Assembly (NCBI GenBank): GCA_963930655.1
Contig: OZ005618.1
Span: forward strand, 21,550,501 to 21,614,500
Reading direction: 5' to 3'
DNA length: 64,000 nt
Source of the DNA: Myrica gale
Taxonomy: Eukaryota > Streptophyta > Magnoliopsida > Fagales > Myricaceae
The notes below the pieces were generated by a model. The model saw nothing but the letters and a program-made list of their open reading frames with translations. It did not search any database and was not told the DNA's origin. A program made the translations under genes and the position numbers. This document shows positions 52,141 to 62,197 of the stretch, piece after piece. The stretch's first letter is position 1. Each line of letters opens with the position of its first letter.

Positions 52141-53412
52141 ATGGTACGCGTGGGCATTGGTTTCCACATAGCAATTTAATTTCCATAGATTTTCAGATAG
52201 CAATTTTAATTTCAAATGTGTGGGCATTGATGTCCATAAATTTTCAGATAGCATTTCTATTTCCTGAGTTTTACATAGAGAGTTGCAAATAGATTACATG
52301 GGAACAGAGTGAACAATCGATTTGGCAAAGAGAGGTGTTACAAACACCAGGGCAATCTCGATGAAAGTAGAAGCAACTAGATCAACGACTCATTTTGCTT
52401 CACTCAACTCAGCAAGTGTCCTACAAGTCAGTTGTAGCTCCATTTCAACCTTCGGGCATCACTCAGTGTTAGGTTGTTATGTATTCTTGTGCTGTTGTAT
52501 TTTTATGGGCTCTCTGTAACCGAATCTCATTGTACTCCTTCCAAAGTTTTTGTGCACATAAAGTGCTTGAGAATATTCTTGTAAAAATAACAAATATGTT
52601 AGCACACAACAAGTGTATATATTTTGCCTCTTCTTTAGCTCTCTCTCGGCTTTCCTTTGTCTCTCGGTAGTCAAAAGAGATCAAGACATACATAAAACGT
52701 TGTGATCAAGGTGGAATCTGTAAGACAATACTATGAAACACACCCAAAATTGGAGTCAACAAGTGCATATATTTTGCCTCTTCTTTAACTTTTGCATCTA
52801 CATCCTGCACAAGAGGCAACTCCCTCTATCTTGCTTCATGGTAGTCCTCAATCTTAAACGAGTTCGGTTCAGGTACATTATTTCAGCCCATTTTTATTTT
52901 CATTTAAACAACGATGCAAATATATTTATGATAGACACAAATGTCAAACATCTATTACGCATTGGTCGTATTTCATCTTTCTCCAAGTCTAGACTAGAAG
53001 TAGTGCATGTCCTCTTTCTTATCTTGGGTACAAGAGGTAGGAACTTATTATAGGAGCTACCAAAGGGCCCTTTCTTTTGTACCCCACTTATATTGAGTTT
53101 TGTTTTGCATTGCTGTCAATGCCCGCTTGAGTACGAGGAGGTTAATAATTTCTTACAAACACCTGGATTGAGTTCTCAGAATTGACCATATCATGATCTT
53201 TCACCTGGGGTAAATATAAACCTTTCTTTTAATGGTGGGTGCAGTGGGAAGCGGTTTAGTGAGAAGCAAGCAGAACAATGGTGGGTAGAGAACGGGGCAA
53301 GAGTATATACAATTCAATGTACGCATGATTGACAAGTCAAGTGTTGGCGTGGGAAGCGATGACTAATTAGACTCATTGAGAGAGACCATATGGTAGCAAT
53401 CATCTGTAAATG

Positions 53413-54578
53413 TGTTAGGAATATTTTAGTTGGCTTTACCTTGTATGTAACTATGTTGTACTTCCTGAGATATTGAGGGTAATGAAGCTTCCATGAAGAG
53501 CTAAAGCCTGCAGTACAAAAATCGGGTATTTCTTCAGAAAGTCAAGTTAGCTTGAAGTCAAATGCAAGTCAGACGAAAACGCGAATTAAAGAACTGCTGA
53601 AACAGAAAGTGGTTAGTCCGTTTCTAACTATATAAGTGACGTCATGACTGACCCAAGAAGACTAGAAACTTCTACTTCTAACTGACAAATACCCGTAGCT
53701 TATAACCGCATTTCTTTTGAAGATCCGTAACTTAGAAAATACTTTTCAGATTGTGCCTCCAACGATATTCTCTCTCAAGAAACTTGATCCCCTGTTTTCT
53801 AAGTCCTTGATTGTGTGAGAACTGAGAATGAAGTCTTGAATAGTGAAACCCTTCTCTTAGAACTCTCAGTTCGAGTGTATTGATCACCATCGTTATTTCC
53901 TCATAAAGAAATTCAAGACTTTCAGAGGTTGCTGGAAATCTTGAAGGCCCAAGTGAAGAGTTTGTGCAGTTGTTGTTGTTGCTAGTTTGCAATAGAGAAT
54001 GACAAGGAATGGATAGCTAGGTTAACAGAGTTAGTTTTTTGAATGGACGAGAAGTTCTCGATCCCTGCATAGGAGCAGATCCGGACGGTAAGTTTCTGGT
54101 AAGAAATCAAGAGTGTTAGACTAGGATTGTGGTTAGTCTTGAGTCTAAAGATCACCTTGTATTTCGAGTTTGAAAGCTAGTGGAATTGTTACCTGGCCTA
54201 AGGGCCCGAAGAGTTTTTGTCTCTTGGAATTTGTTTCCAAGAGATTTTCTCTTCGTCACCAGATTGTGTCTTTGTGTGGTGAATGATTGTTTAATTGTGT
54301 TCGTGTTTAAAGTGCTTCTTGCTATAATCTACAAGCTACTCAATCAGATTTTTCTTGAATTGAGAATCTTGAACATAGGCTCTTAATATTTTAATATGAT
54401 CTTTGATCGATTATTTACATTGTTGAAAACGTGTATACTGAACTTTCTAATCTGTTTTGGTGTAGTTTGTGCAGAAAAAAAATTATATTTTTGAATAGTT
54501 TTAAAGTTTGAATTGAAGAACCTATTCACCCCTCTAGGTTTAGTTGGTGTTGTTTTGAGTCTTAAACCAGTCTGTTCA
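53413..54578. mobile_element. Copia-like solo LTR
   Basis: A 1166-bp block starting TGTTAGGAATATTTTAG and ending AGTCTGTTCA, inserted in the 3' part of the PRAF-tail copy. The 5-bp duplication AAATG flanks it (53408-53412 and 54579-54583), and the parental PRAF sequence at 38957-38985 shows the uninterrupted site. TG...CA ends, 5-bp duplication and no internal domain make it a solo LTR left by recombination. The CTATTCACCCCTCTAGG tail suggests a Copia (SIRE-like) family. Confidence 0.88.
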
Positions 54579-54705
54579 AAATGAAACGATGATATTGTCC
54601 AAATTACAGCTTGACTTACGGAGAGATCAGACTAATTCATTAGATTTGGCTACCGGCATGTTGTAGAAGTTTGAGGGAAGCAAAGTTTGGTATAAGGAGA
54701 GAATT

Positions 54706-55185
54706 AGAGGTGCAAAACATATTGTCCCCTAATTCTTTTCTCTTTAGAGTTATGGGTTGTCTTTTAACCGTTAAAATAACAAATGACTGTAGATCAATCA
54801 AGGCGAAAGAAATACGATCCGAGGTTTCTTTCTTTCAAGCATAGAAAAAGGGAAAGTTACCCAAAAGGTTCATGTAGTTTTACTTTGTTACAAATTGGTC
54901 GATTTGGTTCCAACTTCAACGATTTGGTCATTGTGGTCACCAATATGATGCACGGGGTCCCTCTATCCACACCTTCGTTAATCTGCTGACAGAATATGCT
55001 AATATGTCCATTTTAAACACTTGGATAATGCTAATATGTCAGCATATTAGCATTATTCAAGTGTTTAAAATGGACATATTAGCATATTCTGCCAGGGGAT
55101 TAATGGAGGTGTGGATGGAGGGACTCCCGTGCATTTTATTGGTGACCACAAGGACCAAATCATTGAAGAATTTGAACTACAAGGA
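54706..55185. repeat. Copy of ankyrin intron 2 with its MITE
   Basis: Matches 41242-41690: AGGCGAAAGAA-TACGAT-C-AGG and the following MITE left arm. Inside, the MITE centre has become a near-perfect long hairpin (54991-55090). The match breaks off just before the PsbS fragment. Confidence 0.8.
54991..55090. repeat. 48-bp-arm near-perfect hairpin
   Basis: Left arm 54991-55038 and right arm 55043-55090 are complementary at 47 of 48 positions with a 4-nt loop (TCAG). The single mismatch would be a G:U pair in RNA of one sense. See the finding for the comparison with the parent copy. Confidence 0.92.
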
Positions 55186-55210
55186 TTACGAGTTGCTGCC
55201 ATCCAGTTTG

Positions 55211-55848
55211 GCTTGAGAAGGGCGTGATGGCCGATCGTGGTAGATTCGTAGATGAAACACCACCATTTGGACTCGAAAAGGTTGTGATCCCTCCGGGCAA
55301 AGGCTTCAGATCTGTACTGGGTCTTAAAGAAGGAGGTAGTTTTCCATTAGAAGGCTTGAGAAGGGTGCGATGGCCGATCGTGGTAGATTCGTAGATGAAA
55401 GTGAAACACGACCATCTGGACTCGAAAAGGCTGTGATCCTTCCGGGCAAAGGCTTCAGATCCGCACTGGGCCGTAAAGAAGGAGGTAGTTTTCCATTCTT
55501 CTACATTTCATCTTACACCTTATGTGCGGCTCAGCTTGTATTCTAAACAATATTTCGGATCGTGTTTTGGAAATGCAAGTTCCGCTATTTGGATTTACAA
55601 AGTCCAATGAGCTTTTTGTAGGAAGATTGGCTCAGTTGGGTATTGCTTTCTCTTTAATCGGAGAAATTATTACCGGGAAGGGAGCTCTAGCACAACTAAA
55701 CATCGAGACTGGGATTCCCATCAATGAAATTGAGCCGCTCCTATTGTTCAACGTGATTTTCTTCTTCTTTGCTGCATTGAATCCTGGTACTGGTAAATTT
55801 ATGACAGACGAGGAGGAAGAGTTGGAGCTACTTATGATATGTTTGTGA
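55211..55848 (+). pseudogene. PSBS: PsbS (photosystem II 22 kDa) gene fragment with duplicated exon piece
   Basis: The second half of PsbS, the four-helix thylakoid protein that triggers energy-dependent quenching. An exon segment (GRFVDE, then GLEKVVIPPGKGFRS and GLKEGG) is present twice in tandem, 55211-55352 and 55353-55484. The second is followed by an intron (GT 55485 to AG 55579) and the last exon with LFGFTKSNELFVGRLAQLGI, IGEIITGKGALAQLNIETGI, NEIEPLLLFNV and ALNPGTGKFMTDEEEE. The retained intron shows copying at DNA level, not from mRNA. The first two helices and transit peptide are missing, so no functional PsbS can be made. The end differs from the usual DDEEE-stop by a short extension. 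Confidence 0.9.
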
Positions 55849-56159
55849 TCATTATGGGTTAAAGTAAAAGGGTTTATTGCTGTTTTAAATTCATGGATTT
55901 TCATATTTTTATTTCATGATTGAATCTCTTTCCGATTGCATGTGTGAGTGTGTTTTCTGGTTGATTTTCACCCAGTTTTGGAACCAGAAATTCCGATGAG
56001 TACCGGAACCGGAACCAGAATGAGTCATTTCGGTTCCACCCGTTCCAGTACTCACCCTTAAACGGATAAAGATAACTGGGCCATGAAGAAATTGAAGTTT
56101 GTGAAGAAATCGGAAAATCGTTTGGGCAGTCTAGTATTTCGTCCGGACTGTTTTGCGTT

Positions 56160-56319
56160 ATTAGGAAAAACGAAAATAGTCACCTAAAATCTTTGCTGAC
56201 AGGTTTTAGGTGACAAACCGGATGACAACTCGGTTTTGTCACCCAAAACCTTTTTGTGACTAAATTGGCACTTTTGGTGACTAAATTTTCTGACATCCAA
56301 AGTGAATTTTCTTGTAGTG
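56160..56319. mobile_element. CACTA right terminus
   Basis: Ends TTTTCTTGTAGTG at 56319, preceded by inverted and direct copies of GTCACC/GGTGAC subterminal motifs. Homology to ankyrin intron 2 resumes at 56320. The matching left end was not found. It lies just downstream of the PsbS fragment and may be what carried it. Confidence 0.65.
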
Positions 56320-56615
56320 TACTCTCCATATATATTAGCATAAAAAAAGGAGAAAGAAAGAATGAAACACTATTTTCTTGACTTTTTTCAGAAAAGGGGA
56401 AAATAAAAAGACACAAATGAGTCTTCTTATGTCAAACCAATCTTCTTGTGAGAGAAAAAAAAACACCTATGGCCTTGTGATGACAACTTGAGTGTACTTG
56501 GCCTGTGCTTTAGTACCGGCCCTTAGGGTCTAGTGAGAATCTAAACCGTGGGTTGGAAAGCCATGTCTAGGCAGCTTTTACCCTTTTTTTCTCTTACAAG
56601 CCAAGCTAGCTTTTA
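56320..56615. repeat. Copy of ankyrin intron 2 end (41820-42155)
   Basis: Close match including CTCCATATA-ATATTAGCATA, GGGGAAAATAAAAAGACA, TTGTGATGACAACTTGAGTG and CTTTTACATGAAACACAA, ending at a junction with PRAF exon 8 sequence. Confidence 0.88.
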
Positions 56616-56663
56616 CATGAAACACAATTACATTCAGATCTGACAACTAGAAATGGAAGCAGA

Positions 56664-57278
56664 ATGAGAGATGGTGAATCTCGTGTTGACACTGAATGGG
56701 TTGAGCAAGATGAGCCTGGTGTATATATCACACTCACATCCCTACCAGGAGGTGTCAAGGAACTTAAACGAGTTCGGTTCAGGTACATTATTTCAGCCCA
56801 TTTTTCTTTTCATTTAAACAAAGATGCAAATATATTTCTGATAGATCCAGATATCGAACATCTATTATGCAATGGTCGTATTTCATCTCTTTCCAAGTCT
56901 AGAGAACTAGTGTCCTCTTTCTGATCTTGGGTACAAGAGGTCGGAACTTAGTAGGAGCTACCAAAGAGCCCTTTCTTTTGCTCCCCCACTTATATTGAGT
57001 CATGTTTTGCCTTGCTGTCAATGCCCCCTGAGTATGAGGAGGTTAATAATTTATTACAAACACCTGGATTGAGTTCTCAGAATTGACCATATCATGATCT
57101 TTCACCTGGCTTAAATATAAACATTTCTTTTAATGGTGGGTGCAGTCGGAAGCGGTTTAGTGAGAAACAAGCAGAACAATGGTGGGCAGAGAACATGGCA
57201 AGAGTATATGAACAATACAATGTACGCATGATTGACAACTCGAGTGTTGGCGTGGGAAGCGAGGACTTGACTCATTGA
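56664..57278 (+). CDS. Open BRX-domain coding sequence from a PRAF-tail copy (copy 2)
   Basis: A recent partial duplicate of the PRAF end. Exon 8 remnant 56664-56782 and exon 9 57146-57278 keep their GT-AG sites and join in frame to 83 residues: [18 protein letters not shown]..., BRX motif, ...[14 protein letters not shown] and SEDLTH. Compared with the parent only four residues differ (D/E, R/M, K/N, L/V) and there is no stop or frameshift. The homologous block starts at about 56616 inside exon 8, so no PRAF promoter or upstream domains are present, and the preceding sequence is ankyrin intron. Either an inert fragment too young to have decayed or a small BRX-only protein. Expression is unknown; I treat coding status as uncertain. 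Confidence 0.5.
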
Positions 57279-57490
57279 GAGAGGCCATATATGGTAGTAA
57301 TCATTTGTAAATGAAATGATGATATTGTCCAAATTACAGGTTGACTTACTGAGAGATCATACTAATTGATTAAATTTGGCTTCCGGCTGTTGTCGAAGTT
57401 TGAGGGAAGCAAGGTTTGGTATAAGGAGAGAATTAGAAGGGTTTGATTTGTTTTTGTGTTTCCGATTTTTTTGGCATTTTTTCAACTTGA
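57279..57490 (+). other. Copied PRAF 3'UTR up to a fusion junction
   Basis: Matches 38937-39150, then switches at about 57490 to ankyrin exon 1 sequence in opposite sense. Confidence 0.85.
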
Positions 57491-58055
57491 ATTAGAGGAG
57501 TCTCACCAGTATCATTAGAGAAATTCGATAAATCTGGGTCTTCTTGGACTAACTTTCCCACCAACTCAAAGTGATCTCCATAGCGCAAGATCTCATGCAA
57601 GGCCGTGTCTTTGTCTTTGTTTGTTTGTTTGTTTTCCTAAGCATCTCCTTGACTGGTTCAATTCTGTTTTCGGGGTCATGATCAAGAAGTCGTGCACGTA
57701 GAATCAGAAAATCCACAATGAAACTATGTCCATATCTTGCAGCAATATGCAGTAGAGTTTCACCATTGCCATTGGTTTGCCGTAATAGTAAGGGACACTT
57801 ATGGAGAGCCTTTTCCACAAAGTTCACTGTTGATCGTTTATCTTTCGCCAGGGTTGTCAGGTATATATGGAGAATTGTGTTTTTAGTTGGGGTTCGTAAG
57901 AGGTGTAAGGATTCTTGGATATCTTTGAAAACATTGAATTCTCCGTTTGCTGCAGCATGGTATAAAGCAGGATCCATGCCAACAGTAGTCCTCGTTGCCT
58001 CCGGCTGGTTAGAATTCATAGATGCTTGAGCTTCAGTGGAACTAGATGGGTCCAT
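57490..58055 (-). pseudogene. Truncated, frameshifted ankyrin gene exon 1 copy
   Basis: Copy of exon 1 of the gene at 40229-43849, starting MDPSSSTEAQASMNSNQPEA at 58055 and matching for about 150 residues. An 8-bp gain in an AAAC-type repeat (KTNKQTK in place of KTNKDKD) then shifts the frame, and the copy ends inside the third ankyrin repeat region where it joins PRAF 3' sequence. Exons 2 and 3, and so the PGG membrane domain, are absent. Non-functional as an ACD6-type protein. Confidence 0.92.
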
Positions 58056-60165
58056 TCTTTAGGCAGCTTGAGTTTCGATCCGTCGGTTTGTTCTGGTGTG
58101 CTGCAGTTTCACAGATAAATTAATTATGTTCCATGATTTCTCGTGCATAAAACAAATAGCTAAATGAAAAAAGGGCATTCAAACTACGTACAGAGTCTAT
58201 AGGAATCGAACAAAGTTAGAAAAGGAAAATTGCATTCAAATAAATGCCAGCCCCAGCCTCTTAGATGTTAACGATAAACTATACACGTTCAGTTATTGCA
58301 TGGATCGATATAAGACGCAAGAAGATTTACTTTTATTCCATTGCGTCTCACTTTTCAGTTTTAGGCCAATTAATATTCTTCTCGGCCTAAATTAATGTTG
58401 TGTGTGACACATTAAGCAACGGGTACTTAATAGGGTGTTTGGGGTGAAAATTTCTAATCTACCCCTCAACATTTCCACATAATTATAAAATAATCCCTCT
58501 CTCCTCATCAAACTATAAAATAATATTATAATATTCAATCTTCACTTTTTCATCAAATTCCATAAAATATCTTTACTTTTTCAAAAAACCCAATATCCCA
58601 AAATTTCCAACTCCCAAAATTTTTACTTTCAAAATTTTCATCAAAAAGTTTTTGGGGGCAACTTTATATATATATATAGTATCGTATGATATCACTCTGA
58701 TGACAACTCGCGAGTTATTAAACCAATAAAGATCAATGTGGCTGGATATTCGTACAAAATATCAAGACCCAAATTGGAGGAAGCGATCGAATGCTTGAAA
58801 GTTCTGAAGATTATGATTTTCCTTTTCTTGTGATCAACACGTACCGACGGATGCTGGATGTGTAGAAGAGAATGCAACCAGGTAAGATATAAACACACAC
58901 AAAATATAAAAGGCCAACCAATATTCCTTCTTGGTCTAGACGAGACTTAAATAGTACCATATGATTTCAAACTCACTCTAATACTTGGTCAGAACAAATA
59001 TCGACTTCATCAAAACCTGCAACCAAATCACAGCACTCAAGAAACTCCCATAAAAATATTCAAAACCTGAAAATAAATCCTTACACCTGCAATCCAAACT
59101 CCAACATATAAAAGAGAAAGTCTCACATAAGCCGTGAGCTTTGGCTATCGAGATTAACTAGTTTGAATCCGTTGTGAATGAGGATCCTGATGAAGTTCAC
59201 CCTGCAGCTCCGTTGTGCTTCAGATTGATATGCCTAGATCGTGTAGATTAATGATAGACTTGCGAGAAAAGACCACAATAGGAATATTAAGAAGGAACAA
59301 TGAATAACTCACAGACAGAGAAAGGAAAGGGCCGGGAGGGGATGCTCAGGAGTGAAGATCAAAGTAAAGTCTGTCCCAGATATTTATAGTGGTGAGTGGT
59401 GACCAACTACAGAAAAAATGGAGATGGAAAAATGCTTTGAAAGTTAGGCTGCAAAACTGGGCAAGAAAGAATAAAGAATAGAGATAAATCATCTTAAAGT
59501 ATTTGCGACTGCTAGCGATAAACTCGATTGCTACAGTGAAGAATTATTTCATGCCACCATTGGGGGCGTGGACTGATGAACAGATAAGACTCCTTGAGGC
59601 CTCTTTGTTTTGCAACCTACCTATTGTAAGTGCGCATTCGGATTCCGTTTCTTTGTGTGCAAAAGACAGAGAAGGTCGAAGGATTTGAAGGTGAATTACT
59701 TCATAACATGCAGGGGGAGTGAGTCTAATTAAGTAGAAGATTTTCGTTCTAAAATTTGAATCCTAATAGGTTTTAAGAAGGGTTTTGAGGTTGCTAACAC
59801 AATTATAATGAATTTCAATTGTCCAAATTGCATTAAATAATAATGGTTTAATTTTTTTTTACTGCACCATTATTGCATTGATTATTTCTATCTGGACTAT
59901 TGATTATATTTATTAATATGTTGACAACATCACAATGTTAATAATGATGTGTTGTGGCAAATAATGCGCAGGGTTCCTGCCTTTATGTAGCTGTCTCGTA
60001 CTAATTCTAATCAGACCGATTACAGCATGGATCAACTTGGATTAATATCAATTAAAACCGTCACTTTCCTATAGTATTAATTCCACCACTCGGTCGAATT
60101 TGATACGTATTTCACCCTTAAACTAGGAGGAGAACGTGGATGAACATTACTCCTTAGAAAAATAT
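58056..60165. repeat. Duplicate of the ankyrin upstream flank (43850-45740)
   Basis: Runs parallel to the parent through GATCCGTCGGTTTGT, the CTCACATAAG-CGTGAGCTTT region and ATTGGGGGCGTGGACTGATG up to TACTCCTTAGAAAAATA at about 60165. A short further match (TATATCTTGAGAGAT-GGGCA, near 60218) corresponds to 46117. The copy has gained a MITE at 58434-58645. Confidence 0.88.
58434..58645. mobile_element. MITE inserted in the duplicated flank
   Basis: AGGGTGTTTGGGGTGAAAATT at the left and CCCAAAATTTTTACTTTC at the right resemble the element at 3616-3829. The equivalent position in the parent (44198) lacks it, so it is an insertion, or the parent lost it. Right end degenerate; no clean duplication. 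Confidence 0.7.
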
Positions 60166-60650
60166 TAATTGTTAGCATAATTGATACAATAATTCGATGA
60201 TTTTTCTTTTTATATATATCTTGAGAGATGGGCACTGTAGTTGCCTTATATTAAAATTAAAGTGTATTTTCTAGAGTTTTCTTTTTAAGAATTACAGTGA
60301 GCCATTTATGTTTTTGTGTGTTGACCAATTTACTATTGTTGGATGAATTTGGTGACTCTCTCATATCATTCCACCCAACCATTGCAACCTTTCACTTTTT
60401 CAATATAACCTTTCACTTCTCGTATGCAAGCCTTCATCTCCCCATGCACATTCATCCCACCTTCTTGACAAAGAAAACCTTCAAGGCAACAATTATTTTT
60501 AACACAATGACAGCAATAGATGTTGATTTTTATTGAAGGTTTTTATTGAAGATAAAATTAAAATACTCCGTTTTGAAAAGACGATAAACACCAGCTCGCA
60601 CGTCATATAAAAATTAAGATCATACTTTGAATTATTTTAAGTTTTCTAAC
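60166..60650. other. Spacer, no gene recognised
   Basis: AT-rich; the open frame at 60297-60536 has no recognisable motif. Confidence 0.45.
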
Positions 60651-61883
60651 TGTTGGAAAATCCCATGACACATGGGAGCATCCACATGTGAGTTTAAATT
60701 TAAAAGCTGAAGTTTGAATTATAGTTAAATTGAAGATCTTTTGTAAATCTCTATTTAAATTCAAACTTAGCTGATTTCTCTCCTTGGGATTCTCTGTGTG
60801 AGATTCCTACGTACGTTTATTTAAGAAAATAAACGTAAAGAGAAAAATCAATCGATATTCTAAACAGTCTCACAGAGAAGGATTTTATCTCAAAGCATCA
60901 GGTTTGCATCTTTTAGCCTTGGATCTGAAGGGTGAAATTCACAAGGAGACTCTGATAGCCTACTGAACGACTTGAGAGCAGTGTTCGTGATTCGTTGATC
61001 GTTGATCATGGGTTGTAAGACGAGCAACCAATATTCCTACAAATCGGAGATTCCTCACAAGGTATTTTGGATACCTACTCCATTTGGTAAAATCTAATAT
61101 TGGTATCGGAGCAGGTTAGCTTGTTTTCACCCTGTATAACATGTTTTATATTTAATCTACGATGATTGAATAACATGTGTTTTAATTCGGTGTTAATTTG
61201 TTTGATGTTGAATTTTGGTGAGCATGTTAAACATATGTTATACATGATTTAAAATATGTTTTTAAATTATGAATGAAGTGGATCGGGAATTTGTTCTTTG
61301 TCCCGTACAAGAATATACTATGAATATTTTTCAGATTTAAGATTGTTTAAAGTTGAACAATCTGTTTTCCCGTACATTGATTTGTTTTTTTGGAAAAATC
61401 CCGTGAAAGTGAGAATTTTTTATTTCTCAAGTTTTATGTTTGTGATTAGATCTAATCTGTATTCGATGCCCTTTGACATTTGTATTTCACGGTGGCATTT
61501 TTATTAGAAACAGATATACACGATTCATGAAAATTTGTTTTCCAGATCTGAGGACTTGGAACCTTATTTTCTCAGCAAAAATCTGTTTTGATGTTAGAAA
61601 ACTATGTGAACTATCAAGAGTGGACAGAGAGTCGGAGGAGGTGGAGGTCCGCCGACCCACCACCACCACACTAGTATGGGACACGGGTGGGGGTATTTTT
61701 GGCCTCTAGACGGGAGCCACCAGCGCACCGGTAGGCGGCGCGGTGGCCCCCGTTGGAACGGTCGACCAAAATTCTGCCTATGGCTGGCCAGACGTGGCCA
61801 GTATTGCTGGCCCCAGCTCCTTCTCCAGGGAGCCTCAAGCGGCACCCAGGGATAACATCCCCGGGTCACCTGCTTGGCCCAAC

Positions 61884-61910
61884 CGGGTAGGGCTTCCCAA
61901 GCCCTACCCG
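61884..61910. repeat. 12-bp-arm perfect hairpin
   Basis: CGGGTAGGGCTT and AAGCCCTACCCG separated by CCC, within the GC-rich block of the Copia leader. Confidence 0.9.
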
Positions 61911-62124
61911 ACCAAGTTTTCCTTTTTGGGCTGTTCTAACTTTTGTAATGGACCGGTGTGTTTTTTTTAGCCCAATAATCCAGCCCAACCCGTTTTCATA
62001 AAAAAAGGCCCAATTGTTTGGGCAAGCCACTTGTAACGTCTGGGCTATTTTTTCTTAAAGGCCCAGATAGGAAACCCCAATACGTTTGGGCGATTATTTT
62101 TTAAAAAAAGGCTACAAATTTTTA

Positions 62125-62197
62125 GGCGCACAGGGGTTCAAACCCAACCGCCATGGCACTAAGGTGATGCACCTACCACTGAGCCACAGTGGCTCAT
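62125..62197 (-). other. tRNA-like / SINE-head-like sequence
   Basis: On the minus strand an A-box match (TGGCTCAGTGG, 62176-62186) and a B-box match (GGTTTGAACCC, 62134-62144) are correctly spaced for a pol III internal promoter. The stems do not fold into a good cloverleaf, so this is not a working tRNA gene; more likely a tRNA-derived relic or SINE head inside the Copia leader. Confidence 0.5.

Larger units (their letters stand above)
51255..54705 (+). pseudogene. Old copy of the PRAF 3' end (copy 1), interrupted twice
   Basis: Matches PRAF intron 7, exon 8, intron 8, exon 9 and 3'UTR (37880-39090) in three blocks: 51255-51821, about 52850-53412 and 54584-54705. Gaps are filled by a CACTA-like end with other DNA (51822-52850) and a solo LTR (53413-54578). 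The exon 8 acceptor is lost (CGG in place of CAG), a stop follows NSNR in the exon 8 part, and exon 9 has small indels around VYTIQ-. It cannot produce a BRX domain. By eye it is more diverged than the copy at 56616-57490. Confidence 0.9.

Noticed and set aside
51893-52169. Open frames on both strands in the CACTA-like terminus
   Set aside because: They follow the tandem subterminal repeats and have no known domain.
62125-62197. A functional tRNA gene
   Set aside because: A and B boxes are present but acceptor and anticodon stems do not pair; kept only as a tRNA-like relic.
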